DNA of 9,352 nucleotides from NCBI GenBank assembly GCA_027018975.1, contig JALUXN010000245.1, positions 1 through 9,352 of the forward strand, given 5' to 3'. Made by a program: the position numbers and the translations under genes. How positions within the stretch are numbered: position 1 is the stretch's first letter; the number at the start of each line of letters is the position of its first letter. Source of the stretch: Mariprofundaceae bacterium (GTDB lineage Bacteria; Pseudomonadota; Zetaproteobacteria; Mariprofundales; Mariprofundaceae). This document shows positions 1 through 7,312 of the stretch, one piece after another. Below the pieces are notes generated by a model. The model made no database searches and was not told the DNA's origin. It worked only from the letters and a program-made list of their open reading frames with translations.

Positions 1-19
1 GGTCTACCAGAAATAGTAC

Positions 20-526
20 TCAGCTGATGGCAGTTAAAATGCCTTGGATGATGTCGGTCGGGGTTGGGGGGCAGCCGGCGATGGTGACGTCGACGGGGAT
101 GATGTCGGAGACGGCGCCGGCGATGGCGTAGTTGTCGCGGCCGAAGGGGCCGCAGTCGAGGGCGCAGTCGCCCATGGCGACGACCAGCCCCGGTTTCGGC
201 ATCGCCTCGTAGGTCATCTTCACGGCTGTCTCCATGTTGCGGGTGACGGGGCCGGTGACCAGTAGCATATCGGCGAAGCGGGGCGAGGCGGTGAAATGGA
301 TGCCGAAGCGCTCGATGTCATAATAACAGTTGTTGGTGGCGTGGATCTCCAGTTCGCAGGCGTTGCAGCTGCCGCCATCGACAGCGCGGATGGCCAGTGA
401 ACCCTGATAACGCGCCTTGATCAGCGGCTCCAGCTGTTGGCCGATGCGCAGGATTTCATGCTCGGCATCGGCCAAGGGTTCTGTTTGTACACCGCCGCGC
501 AGGGCTTTTCTGAACAGTCGCAACAT
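20..526 (-). CDS. hyfI: HyfI-like [4Fe-4S] small subunit (NuoB/HycG family)
   Basis: A 168-residue homologue of the small subunit of group 4 hydrogenases and of complex I NuoB. It is peripheral and cytoplasmic and carries one [4Fe-4S] cluster next to HyfG. The cluster ligands are visible: C54 and C57 (CNAC), C121 and C152 (GCPPTP), the same spacing pattern as HycG. Two further cysteines are less expected: C67 in NNCYYDIERFG and C125 in GDCALDCGPFG, where family members I remember have a non-cysteine residue. The ATG overlaps the hyfG stop by one base (TAATG), so it is translationally coupled, with a GGGGAA-like Shine-Dalgarno 8 bases upstream. It is shorter than E. coli HyfI (about 250 residues), lacking the C-terminal extension. 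It is the last gene visible in the operon; only 19 bases follow before the window edge, and no terminator is seen there. Confidence 0.9.
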   Translation of the reverse strand: MLRLFRKALRGGVQTEPLADAEHEILRIGQQLEPLIKARYQGSLAIRAVDGGSCNACELEIHATNNCYYDIERFGIHFTASPRFADMLLVTGPVTRNMETAVKMTYEAMPKPGLVVAMGDCALDCGPFGRDNYAIAGAVSDIIPVDVTIAGCPPTPTDIIQGILTAIS

Positions 527-2121
527 TAAAGATCGTTCCCCGAGTATGAGCAGTTGAAAGATTTGTTGTTGAGCGGGAAGTCTGGCACAGGTACCGAGCG
601 TACCGCCAGCTCCAGCCCCAGCCAGTTGACCTCCGAGGGGTCGTGCAGCGTGCAGCGATCGATCCTGCCATCAATGCCGAAGCGCGCCCAGCAGATAATT
701 TCTCCGCGCCACGATTCGATCGAGGCGATGCCGGAGACACCCGCCTCCGGCGGCGTCCACGGGTTGCAGATGTCACCGGCCGGCATGCTCGCCAAGAGGG
801 TGGCGATGATGCGCGCCGCCTCGGCGACCTCCTCAAAACGCACCCAGACACGGGTGGCGACATCGCCCAGTTTGCCTTCGGGAATGCGCACCTGCAGTTG
901 ATCGTAGGGAGGGTAGGCCTCTTCGACCCGCTCATCGACATGCAACCCCGAGGCGCGGCCGGCGTAACCGGTCAGGCCGATGGCATCAGCCTCTTCCGGT
1001 GTCACCACGCCAGAGCCGATCACCCGCTCCTGAATGCCGGCGTGGTCGGCATAGATGGCGCGCAGCTGCTCGACCTCGGCGGCGATCTGTTGCGTTTGTT
1101 CCAGCAACAGCTGTTGCGCATGCTTATCTATATCGACGCTTACGCCGCCCGGCACGATCAGATCCATCATCATCCGATGGCCGAAGAGCTGTTGATGCAG
1201 GCGGGCGAGATCTTCGCGCAGCCGCTGCATCTGCGCCTGCATGAATGAGAAGGCTGCATCATTGCAGATGGCGCCGATGTCGCCGATGTGGTTGGCCAGC
1301 CGCTCACGCTCGCAGAGGATGGCACGGATATGGTTGGCGCGGGCAGGTGGCTCGATCTTCGAGGCCTGTTCGCAGGCGCGGGCAAAGGCCCAGCCATAGG
1401 CGACGGTCATATCGCCGGAAGCGCGCGAAGCTAGCCGGATCGCCTGCTCCGCTTGCATCCCCTGTAGCCGTTTTTCGATCCCCTTATGCACATAGCCGAG
1501 CCGCTCCTCCATGTTGAGGATCTGCTCGCCGACAGCGAGGAAACGGAAGTGCCCCGGCTCGATAATACCGGCATGGATCGGGCCGACGGGGATCTCATAG
1601 ACGCCGCTCCCCTCCGCCTTGATAAACGGATACTGCCCATCGCAGTAGGGCATGGTGGTGTCGGCAGGGAAATCGCTGCGCAGCGGATGGGCATCCTCCG
1701 GCCAGTGTTGATGTTTCAGCCAGTGGCGCTGGTCGGGCAATCCTTCGACAGTGATGCCGAACATATCCTGCATGCTCCGCTCCATGCGCAGCGCGGCCAT
1801 GTAGTGGCTGGTGATCGAGGCGACTGTCGGCTCGTTGCTGCGTAGCGGTGTGCGAATCATCACATGGCGATGCTCGCTGTGGGCGAAGATCATGTAGGTG
1901 TAGAGCGTGTGTTCATCGTGCTGGCCACCCTCGGCCGCCCAGAGTGCGGTGAAGCGCATGTGCAGCTGGCGCGCCAGCCGCGCGGTATGCGCCCAGTCGA
2001 GCAGGCGAATCTGCAGGCAGGGCATGCTGGCGGGGTGGTGGTCGGTCAGCCACTGACTGTGGATGCCGTTGTCGTTCATCTTCTCGGCGAACCAGCTGTT
2101 GTAGGTGATCTCTGTTGTCAT
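526..2121 (-). CDS. hyfG: HyfG-like large subunit (NuoC-NuoD fusion) lacking the NiFe ligands
   Basis: A 531-residue protein with a NuoC/30-kDa-like N-terminal part (about residues 30-150) fused to a NuoD/49-kDa or hydrogenase-large-subunit-like part (about 175-531). Family marks are VGPIHAGIIEPGHFRF (179-194), GYVHKGIEK (209-217) and ERERLANHIGDIGAICND (271-288). In HycE and other active group 4 hydrogenases the NiFe site is bound by CxxC in L1 (ERVCGIC) and CxxC in L2 (DPCYSC). Here L1 reads SRASGDM (232-238), so the ligand positions are Ser235 and Met238. L2 reads NCSYSG (523-528), so they are Ser525 and Gly528; Cys524 is one residue out of register. The protein ends three residues later, with no cleavable tail for a maturation endopeptidase. 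It should therefore not be a hydrogenase; it fits the energy-converting hydrogenase-related (Ehr) class. Its start lies 18 bp after hyfF, with GGTGGA 6 bases before the ATG. Confidence 0.93.
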   Translation of the reverse strand: MTTEITYNSWFAEKMNDNGIHSQWLTDHHPASMPCLQIRLLDWAHTARLARQLHMRFTALWAAEGGQHDEHTLYTYMIFAHSEHRHVMIRTPLRSNEPTVASITSHYMAALRMERSMQDMFGITVEGLPDQRHWLKHQHWPEDAHPLRSDFPADTTMPYCDGQYPFIKAEGSGVYEIPVGPIHAGIIEPGHFRFLAVGEQILNMEERLGYVHKGIEKRLQGMQAEQAIRLASRASGDMTVAYGWAFARACEQASKIEPPARANHIRAILCERERLANHIGDIGAICNDAAFSFMQAQMQRLREDLARLHQQLFGHRMMMDLIVPGGVSVDIDKHAQQLLLEQTQQIAAEVEQLRAIYADHAGIQERVIGSGVVTPEEADAIGLTGYAGRASGLHVDERVEEAYPPYDQLQVRIPEGKLGDVATRVWVRFEEVAEAARIIATLLASMPAGDICNPWTPPEAGVSGIASIESWRGEIICWARFGIDGRIDRCTLHDPSEVNWLGLELAVRSVPVPDFPLNNKSFNCSYSGNDL

Positions 2122-2124
2122 GAC

Positions 2125-2152
2125 TTATCCACCCGCATGTTATCCACCCGCA
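2125..2152. repeat. 15-bp-period tandem duplication at the hyfF/hyfG junction
   Basis: Two identical 13-base copies of ttatccacccgca lie at 2125-2137 and 2140-2152, period 15 bp. On the coding strand each copy reads tgcgggtggataa. The upstream copy (2140-2152) encodes the last residues (AGG) and stop of HyfF. The second copy makes up the 18-bp intergenic spacer and supplies the GGTGGA ribosome binding site of hyfG. It looks like a recent slippage duplication. Confidence 0.85.
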
Positions 2153-3639
2153 ATCAGGGCTGCGGCTTGTTTGTACCAGCCGGAGAGAAATGCTGGAATC
2201 GAGAGGCCGAGCCAGAGCGCCAGTGTGAAGTGGACGTAGATCGGCACCATGTTGGCCTTGACCGTGATCGCATGCTCGGCCACCTCGCCATAGACCATCG
2301 GCTGCACAAAGCGGAAGAGTCCGGCGAAGGCGATCAGCAGACCGGTCAATAGTGGCGCGATGAGCCACGGATAGCTGTCGAGCGTGGCTGAGAAGAGCAG
2401 GAACTCACTGGTGAAGACACCGAAGGGCGGGAAACCGGCGATGGCGGCGGTGCCGATCAACAGCCCCCAGCCGATGCCGGGGTGGTGGCGGATCAGGCCG
2501 CGGATGCGATCCATCTGTTGCGAGCCCATCGCCTGCGCAGCGTGGCCGACGGTGAAGAAGATACCCGATTTGACCAGCGAGTGGACGGTCATGTGCAACA
2601 GCCCCGCGTAGCAGGCCAGCGGCGTGCCGATGCCGAAGGCGATGGTCATCAGCCCCATATGTTCGATCGAGGAGAAGGAGAACATGCGCTTGATATCGTG
2701 CTGTTTGTGCAGCGACAGGGCGGCGACCAGCAGTGACAGGGTGCCGAAGAAGATCATCACATGGCCGGCGGTGTCGCTGCCGGTGGAGAGATCGACCAGC
2801 ATTTTGAAACGCACCAGATCGTAGAGTGCGAGATTGAGCAGCAGACCGGAGAGGACAGCGGAGACCGGCGTTGGGCCTTCACCATGCGCATCGGGCAGCC
2901 ATGTGTGCATCGGTACGAGGCCGATCTTGGTGCCGTAGCCGATCATCAGGAAGGCGAAGGCCATGATCATGACGGTCGGCTGCAGCTCGCTGGCGTGGGC
3001 ATAGAGCATGGTCCAGGTCAGTGCGGCGTTGCTGTGGCCGAAGATGGTGGAGGAGGTGAAGAAGATGAGGATGGTGCCGAACAGCGCCAGCGCAATGCCC
3101 ATGCCGGCGAGCATGAAATATTTCCACGCCGCCGCGATCGAGGCGGGGGTGCGGTAGAGCGAGACGAGCAGTACGGTGGCAAGCGTCGCCAGCTCCAGCG
3201 CGATCCACATCAGGCCGATGTTGTTGGTGGTGAAGCCGAGCAGCATGCCGAAGATGAACAGCTGATACATGGCGTGGTAGAGGCGCAGGCGGTGGTTCGG
3301 CAGGCCGCGTTCGCGCCACTCGAAGCGCATGTAGGGGCCGGAGTAGATGGCTGTGGTGAGGGCGACAAAGCTGGTCAGAGAGACGAGGAAGACATTGTAG
3401 GCATCGACAAAGAAGAATCCGTTCAGCGCCTCGTGCGCGCCGACCTGCAGCACATCGAGCGCCAGACCGATGCTGCCGAGGAAGGTGGCGGCGGAGAAGA
3501 TGACGTTGATCGAAAACGCCTTCTCGGCCTGTCGCGTGAAGGCGAGCAGCAGCCCGCCGATGAGCGGCGAGAGCAGGGTGAAGCTGAACCAGTTGATCGG
3601 CAGCTGTTCACTGATTGGTGCGGTCATCGGTGAAATCAT
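2140..3639 (-). CDS. hyfF: HyfF-like antiporter-type membrane subunit
   Basis: A 499-residue polytopic membrane protein of the NuoL/M/N (Proton_antipo_M) family, of HyfF type and close in length to E. coli HyfF (526). It forms one putative proton channel of the membrane arm. Residues expected for that role are visible: E149 in IALELATL, K238 in GYGTKIGLVPMHTWLPDAHGEGPTPVSAVLSG, the HKQHDIKRMFSFSSIEHMG segment (311-329), H354 and K357 in HSLVKSG, and E412 in FTSEF. N269 (LLLNLALY) stands where HyfB has a lysine (MLKVAIFG), so this channel lacks that lysine; I believe this is usual for HyfF. The frame stays open far upstream inside hyfE, but the ATG at 3639, overlapping the hyfE stop as ATGA, gives the family-typical N-terminus (INWFSFTLLSPLIGG). 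Stop is TAA. Confidence 0.92.
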   Translation of the reverse strand: MISPMTAPISEQLPINWFSFTLLSPLIGGLLLAFTRQAEKAFSINVIFSAATFLGSIGLALDVLQVGAHEALNGFFFVDAYNVFLVSLTSFVALTTAIYSGPYMRFEWRERGLPNHRLRLYHAMYQLFIFGMLLGFTTNNIGLMWIALELATLATVLLVSLYRTPASIAAAWKYFMLAGMGIALALFGTILIFFTSSTIFGHSNAALTWTMLYAHASELQPTVMIMAFAFLMIGYGTKIGLVPMHTWLPDAHGEGPTPVSAVLSGLLLNLALYDLVRFKMLVDLSTGSDTAGHVMIFFGTLSLLVAALSLHKQHDIKRMFSFSSIEHMGLMTIAFGIGTPLACYAGLLHMTVHSLVKSGIFFTVGHAAQAMGSQQMDRIRGLIRHHPGIGWGLLIGTAAIAGFPPFGVFTSEFLLFSATLDSYPWLIAPLLTGLLIAFAGLFRFVQPMVYGEVAEHAITVKANMVPIYVHFTLALWLGLSIPAFLSGWYKQAAALIAGG

Positions 3640-4304
3640 CGCCGTTTCGCCTTGGCTTCGATCTCTTCGATATCGAGTGAATCGAAGGTGGAGCGCATCT
3701 GGGTAAAGAAGAGGCCGAAGATGATGGCGGCAATCAACACATCGAACGCCACGCCGATCTCGACAATCATCGGCATGCCGTGGGTGGCGCCGATGGCGGT
3801 GAAGAAGAGTGCATTTTCGATCGACAGGAAGCCGATCACCTGCGTGACTGCCTTTTTGCGGGTGATCATCATCAACATGCCGAGGAAGACGGTGGCGGTG
3901 GCGATGGCCAGTGTGTTGTGGGTGGCCAGATCGGAGATCGCTTCGATCGGCAGCGCGATATGGAAGGAGACCAGCACCAGCCCCAGCGCGATCATCATGG
4001 TGACCGGCATGTTGACCATCGGCTCCACCTCGCGGTGGATATGCATCTTCATAATGATCCGCCATAGCAGCCACGGCAGCAGCGCCCCCTTGAGCAGCAG
4101 GGTCATGGCGGCGGAGAAGTAGAGCTCGTCATGGTCGGAGATCAGCGCCACCAGCAGCGTGGTGATCGCCAGCACGATCCCCTGTGCGGAGAACCAGTGC
4201 AGCACCGAGAGCAGCCGGTGTTGCGCCAGCAGTGCGAAGGAGATCAGCAGCATCAATGATGCAGCAATGGAGATCGCCTCCTGAATGAACATGAGCTGGT
4301 TCAT
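3636..4304 (-). CDS. hyfE: HyfE-like membrane subunit (NuoK-like C-terminal part)
   Basis: A 222-residue membrane protein, close to E. coli HyfE (216). Hydrophobic segments lie at roughly 8-28, 36-55, 62-84, 100-118, 130-148, 155-175 and 180-203. The C-terminal half resembles NuoK: QVIGFLSIENALFFTAIGATHGMPMIVEIGVAFDVL contains the buried acidic residues E163, E182 and D188 expected on a proton path linking the HyfC/HyfG interface to the antiporter-like subunits. The tail STFDSLDIEEIEA is typical of HyfE. It overlaps hyfC by 4 bp (ATGA) and hyfF by 4 bp. It has the best ribosome binding site in the operon, inside the end of hyfC. Confidence 0.92.
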   Translation of the reverse strand: MNQLMFIQEAISIAASLMLLISFALLAQHRLLSVLHWFSAQGIVLAITTLLVALISDHDELYFSAAMTLLLKGALLPWLLWRIIMKMHIHREVEPMVNMPVTMMIALGLVLVSFHIALPIEAISDLATHNTLAIATATVFLGMLMMITRKKAVTQVIGFLSIENALFFTAIGATHGMPMIVEIGVAFDVLIAAIIFGLFFTQMRSTFDSLDIEEIEAKAKRR

Positions 4305-5260
4305 TGCACACCAACCTCCAGAATGTAGTGCACCAGCATGCCGAGAAAGGCGAGGACGAATGCCGTGAATAGATAGTTCGGTACTTCAAACAGGCGGATC
4401 TTGGCCAGCGCGCTCTCCAGCATGGCAACAGCGGCGGCGAGCAGGATAATTTTGGCGAACCAGCAGCCGAGCGCGATCAGGATCGGCAGCAGACCGATCG
4501 TTTCGGCGATCCCCCACGGCGCGAAGAGGCTGATAATCAGGCTGGCGAAGAGCAGCAGTTTGATCTGCGCCGCCCACTCGATCAGTGCCAGATGGCGGCC
4601 GCTGTACTCCAGAATCATCGCCTCGTGGATCATGGTCAGTTCCAGATGGGTGGTCGGATTGTCGATCGGGATGCGGCCATTTTCAGCGACACTGACCATC
4701 AGCAGCGCAGCCAGCGCGAAGGCGACTGAGGGGTGCAGGTGGTGCAGGTTCAAGGCGAAGTGCACCATGGTGGAGAGGTTGGTGCTGTGTGCGCCGAGCG
4801 ACATCACAAACACGCCCATCAGCATCGCCGGCTCGGCCAGTGCCGAGAAGGTCATTTCGCGGCTGGCGCCCATGCCGCCGAAGGCGGTGCCGATATCCAT
4901 GGCGGCCAGTGCAATCCAGAAGCGCGCCAGCGCCAGCAGTGCGGTCATGGCGATCACGTCGGCGATCATGGCCGAGGGGAGATCGACGACAATAATTGGC
5001 ACAATCGAGGCGGCCAGCAGCGTGGCGGTGAAGATCACCACCGGTGCGGTGCGGAAGATCCACGAGCTGTTGTCGGCAAACAGGCTCTCTTTGCTGAACA
5101 GTTTGCGCAGATCCTGATAGGGCTGCAGCAGGCTGGCGCCGCGCCGGTTCTGCAGGCGCGCTTTGAACTTGCGCACAATGCCGGCCAATAGCGGTGCGAC
5201 GAGCAGCATCAGCGATGCCTGCAGCAGATTGAGCAGCCAGAGGGTGAGCGTCTGTTTCAT
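4301..5260 (-). CDS. hyfC: HyfC-like membrane anchor subunit (NuoH/HycD family)
   Basis: A 319-residue membrane protein of the NuoH / HycD / HyfC family that joins the peripheral HyfG-HyfI module to the membrane arm. The N-terminal helix is followed by the family hallmark ARLQNRRGASLLQPYQDLRKLFSKES (34-59), a conserved cytoplasmic loop. FGGMGASREMTFSALAEPAMLM (127-148) and AENGRIPIDNPTTHLELTMIHEAMILEYSGRHLALIEWAAQIK (192-234) carry conserved acidic residues of the charged channel (E135, E143, E193, E207, E213, E218). Length and ends match the family (E. coli HyfC about 320). It overlaps hyfB by 4 bp (ATGA) and hyfE by 4 bp. A 9-bp near-repeat around 4736-4753 encodes the HHLH stretch at 173-176; it is probably incidental. 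Confidence 0.93.
   Translation of the reverse strand: MKQTLTLWLLNLLQASLMLLVAPLLAGIVRKFKARLQNRRGASLLQPYQDLRKLFSKESLFADNSSWIFRTAPVVIFTATLLAASIVPIIVVDLPSAMIADVIAMTALLALARFWIALAAMDIGTAFGGMGASREMTFSALAEPAMLMGVFVMSLGAHSTNLSTMVHFALNLHHLHPSVAFALAALLMVSVAENGRIPIDNPTTHLELTMIHEAMILEYSGRHLALIEWAAQIKLLLFASLIISLFAPWGIAETIGLLPILIALGCWFAKIILLAAAVAMLESALAKIRLFEVPNYLFTAFVLAFLGMLVHYILEVGVQ
4314..4319 (-). promoter_or_regulatory. Strong Shine-Dalgarno of hyfE inside hyfC
   Basis: GGAGGT on the coding strand, 9 bases before the hyfE ATG at 4304 and within the last codons of hyfC. It fixes the hyfE start and suggests this gene can also be initiated independently of coupling. Confidence 0.75.
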
Positions 5261-7305
5261 CGCGCGATCCAGATCAGCAGCGCGATGATGCTGATAAAGA
5301 TGTAGGCCAGATAGGCGTGCATGCCACGGCCGTGCTCGCGGGCAATGCGATCGGCGAGATGGTGGGTGGCTGTGCCGATCGGGCGGTAGAGCTTGTCGAA
5401 GGCGAGATCTTTGACATGCACGGCGTAGGCGATTTTGCGCACAATCAGCGGGTGATCCTCATAGGCGTTGCCGAGGTGTTTATCGGGCTGATAGATGCCG
5501 GAGAAGATGCGCCGCAAGGGTTGCGAGAAGCTGGTGGCGGTGTACTGCATGCGCGGATTCAGGTGCGGGTGGCCGCAGCTCCAGACTGATCCGCGCAGGA
5601 TGCGATTGTTGCGGCGGTGCAGCCGCCAGTAGAGCAGGCCGCCGACCAGCAGCAGACCGGTGATCAACAGCGGTGCAGCGTAGGCAGCGCGCTCGGCGCT
5701 GATCGGGGTGAGCCAGAGCCAGTGACCGGCCTGCACGGAGGCGGCCAGTGAGTGGTGGATGAGCAGCTGCGGGACGCTGTCGATCAGCGGAATGAAGAGG
5801 GTCGGCAGTACGCCGAGCAGCAGGCAGAAGAGTGCCGGAATGGCCATGCCAATTTGCATCCAGCGATCGACCTCATGCGCCTGCTCGGCCGCTTTGGAGC
5901 GGGCGTTGCCCTGAAAGACGATACCGAAGACTTTGACGAAGCAAGCGGCCGCCAGCGCGCCGGCCAGTGCCAGCATAGAGGCGGAGAAGGGGATGAGGGC
6001 GGCCAGCAGGGTGTTGTCCAGCTCCGGCGTGAGCAGGGCGGTCTGGAAGGTGAGCCACTCGGAGACGAAGCCGTTGAACGGGGGCAGGGCGGCGATAGAG
6101 ATGGAGGCGACGAGAAACAGCGCGGCGGTGATCGGCATGTGGCGAATCAACCCGCCCATCGACTCCATGTCGCGGCTGCCGGTGGCGTGCAGTACAGCGC
6201 CGGCGCCCATGAACAGCAGCCCTTTGAAGAGGGCGTGGTTGATGGTGTGGTAGAGGGCGGCGATCAGGCCGAGGGCGGCGATCAGCGGATGACCGGCAGC
6301 GGCGAAAATCATCGCCAGCCCTAAGCCGATGAGGATGATGCCGATGTTCTCCACCGAGTGGTAGGCGAGCAGCCGCTTGAGATCGTGTTGCTGCAGTGCC
6401 ATCAGGACACCGCCAAGCGCCGATGAGGAGCCGGCCGCCAGCAGCAGACCACCCCACCACCAGATGAAGGCATCGCTGCCGACCAGATCCCATGTCACGC
6501 GGATAAAACCGAAGATCGCCACCTTGAGCATGATGCCGCTCATCAGCGCGGAGGCGTTGGATGGGGCGACCGGATGTGCCTCCGGCAGCCAGGCGTGTAG
6601 CGGCACGACACCGGCTTTCATGCCGAAGCCGAAGGCGGCCAGCAGGAAGGCGGCGGTGGCCATGCCGGCTGAGAGTTCGCCGCCGCGCATGCCGGCAAAG
6701 GTGAAGGAGCCGGAGGCAGCATAGAGTACGGCAAAGGAGCCGAGGATCAGTAGTCCTGCCAGATGCGCCATGAGCAGATAGAGGAAGCCGGCGCGGCGGT
6801 TCTGTTCGTGCGCATGCTCCCAAGTGACGAGGAAGTAGGAGGAGACGCTCATCAGTTCCCAGAAGACCATGAAGGCGTAGGCATCGTCGGCCATGACGAC
6901 CCCCTCCATGCCGAGGGCGAAGAGGGGCAGGAAGATGCCGAGCTGGGCGAGCGATTGACCGTTGGCGGTGAACGATTTCATGTAGCCGACGGAGTAGATG
7001 CCGACCGGCATCAGTAGTACACCGATGGTGAGCATGAAGAAGGCGGCGAGTGCATCGATATGGATGTGCATCGGCAGCCACGGCAGGCCGATCGGCAGCG
7101 TGGCTGCGGCGGTGTCGCCGAGCAGGCCGCTGATGCCGGCGGCGATCGCGAGTGCACCGGAGAGGGCGATGAGCAGTGAGATGGCGAGCCGCTGCAGGTC
7201 ACTACGCTTGCCGAGGCAGGGGGAGAGTAGGGCGGCCAGCAGGACGCTGAACATGGCGGCGAGTGCCAGTTGCAGGCTGCAGCTTGTCGATGCGAGTAGA
7301 TGCAT
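5257..7305 (-). CDS. hyfB: HyfB-like antiporter-type membrane subunit (NuoL family)
   Basis: A 682-residue NuoL-like membrane protein of the HyfB/HycC type (E. coli HyfB 672). Channel residues seen, numbered from the ATG: E150 in FMVFWELMSVSSYFLVTWEHAHEQNRRAG, K230 in GFGMKAGVVPLHAWLPEAHPVAPSNASALMSG, K261 in MLKVAIFG, K361 in ALFKGLLFMGAG, and E416 in GFVSEW. The C-terminal third has the HyfB-specific stretch GSVWSCGHPHLNPRMQYTATSFSQPLRRIFSG (572-603), then an amphipathic region and a final membrane helix (about 661-681). The start at ATG 7305 lies 7 bp after the regulator's stop and gives a family-like N-terminus. A TTG 9 codons upstream is in frame but overlaps the regulator. No clear Shine-Dalgarno precedes the ATG, so translation probably depends on coupling to the regulator gene. 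Confidence 0.93.
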   Translation of the reverse strand: MHLLASTSCSLQLALAAMFSVLLAALLSPCLGKRSDLQRLAISLLIALSGALAIAAGISGLLGDTAAATLPIGLPWLPMHIHIDALAAFFMLTIGVLLMPVGIYSVGYMKSFTANGQSLAQLGIFLPLFALGMEGVVMADDAYAFMVFWELMSVSSYFLVTWEHAHEQNRRAGFLYLLMAHLAGLLILGSFAVLYAASGSFTFAGMRGGELSAGMATAAFLLAAFGFGMKAGVVPLHAWLPEAHPVAPSNASALMSGIMLKVAIFGFIRVTWDLVGSDAFIWWWGGLLLAAGSSSALGGVLMALQQHDLKRLLAYHSVENIGIILIGLGLAMIFAAAGHPLIAALGLIAALYHTINHALFKGLLFMGAGAVLHATGSRDMESMGGLIRHMPITAALFLVASISIAALPPFNGFVSEWLTFQTALLTPELDNTLLAALIPFSASMLALAGALAAACFVKVFGIVFQGNARSKAAEQAHEVDRWMQIGMAIPALFCLLLGVLPTLFIPLIDSVPQLLIHHSLAASVQAGHWLWLTPISAERAAYAAPLLITGLLLVGGLLYWRLHRRNNRILRGSVWSCGHPHLNPRMQYTATSFSQPLRRIFSGIYQPDKHLGNAYEDHPLIVRKIAYAVHVKDLAFDKLYRPIGTATHHLADRIAREHGRGMHAYLAYIFISIIALLIWIAR

Positions 7306-7312
7306 GGCGATG

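Noticed and set aside
1..19. Terminator after hyfI
   Set aside because: Only 19 bases are present and they show no inverted repeat, so nothing can be concluded.
2761..3633. Long open frame (290 codons) on the plus strand opposite hyfF, with others at 5752-6324, 643-1248 and 4401-5117
   Set aside because: They lie wholly antisense to well-supported hyf genes and encode low-complexity, charged or Ala/Arg-rich sequence with no recognisable domain. They follow from the G+C-rich third positions of the real genes.
3640..4074. Upstream extension of the hyfF frame by 145 codons
   Set aside because: The extension overlaps hyfE in another frame and is rich in His/Arg/Asp with no membrane character. 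The ATG at 3639 gives the normal HyfF N-terminus and the same ATGA junction as its neighbours.
526..5260. Fragment of respiratory complex I (nuo)
   Set aside because: HyfE and HyfB carry hyf-specific stretches, gene order is B-C-E-F-G-I, and NuoA, E, F, G, J and N are absent.
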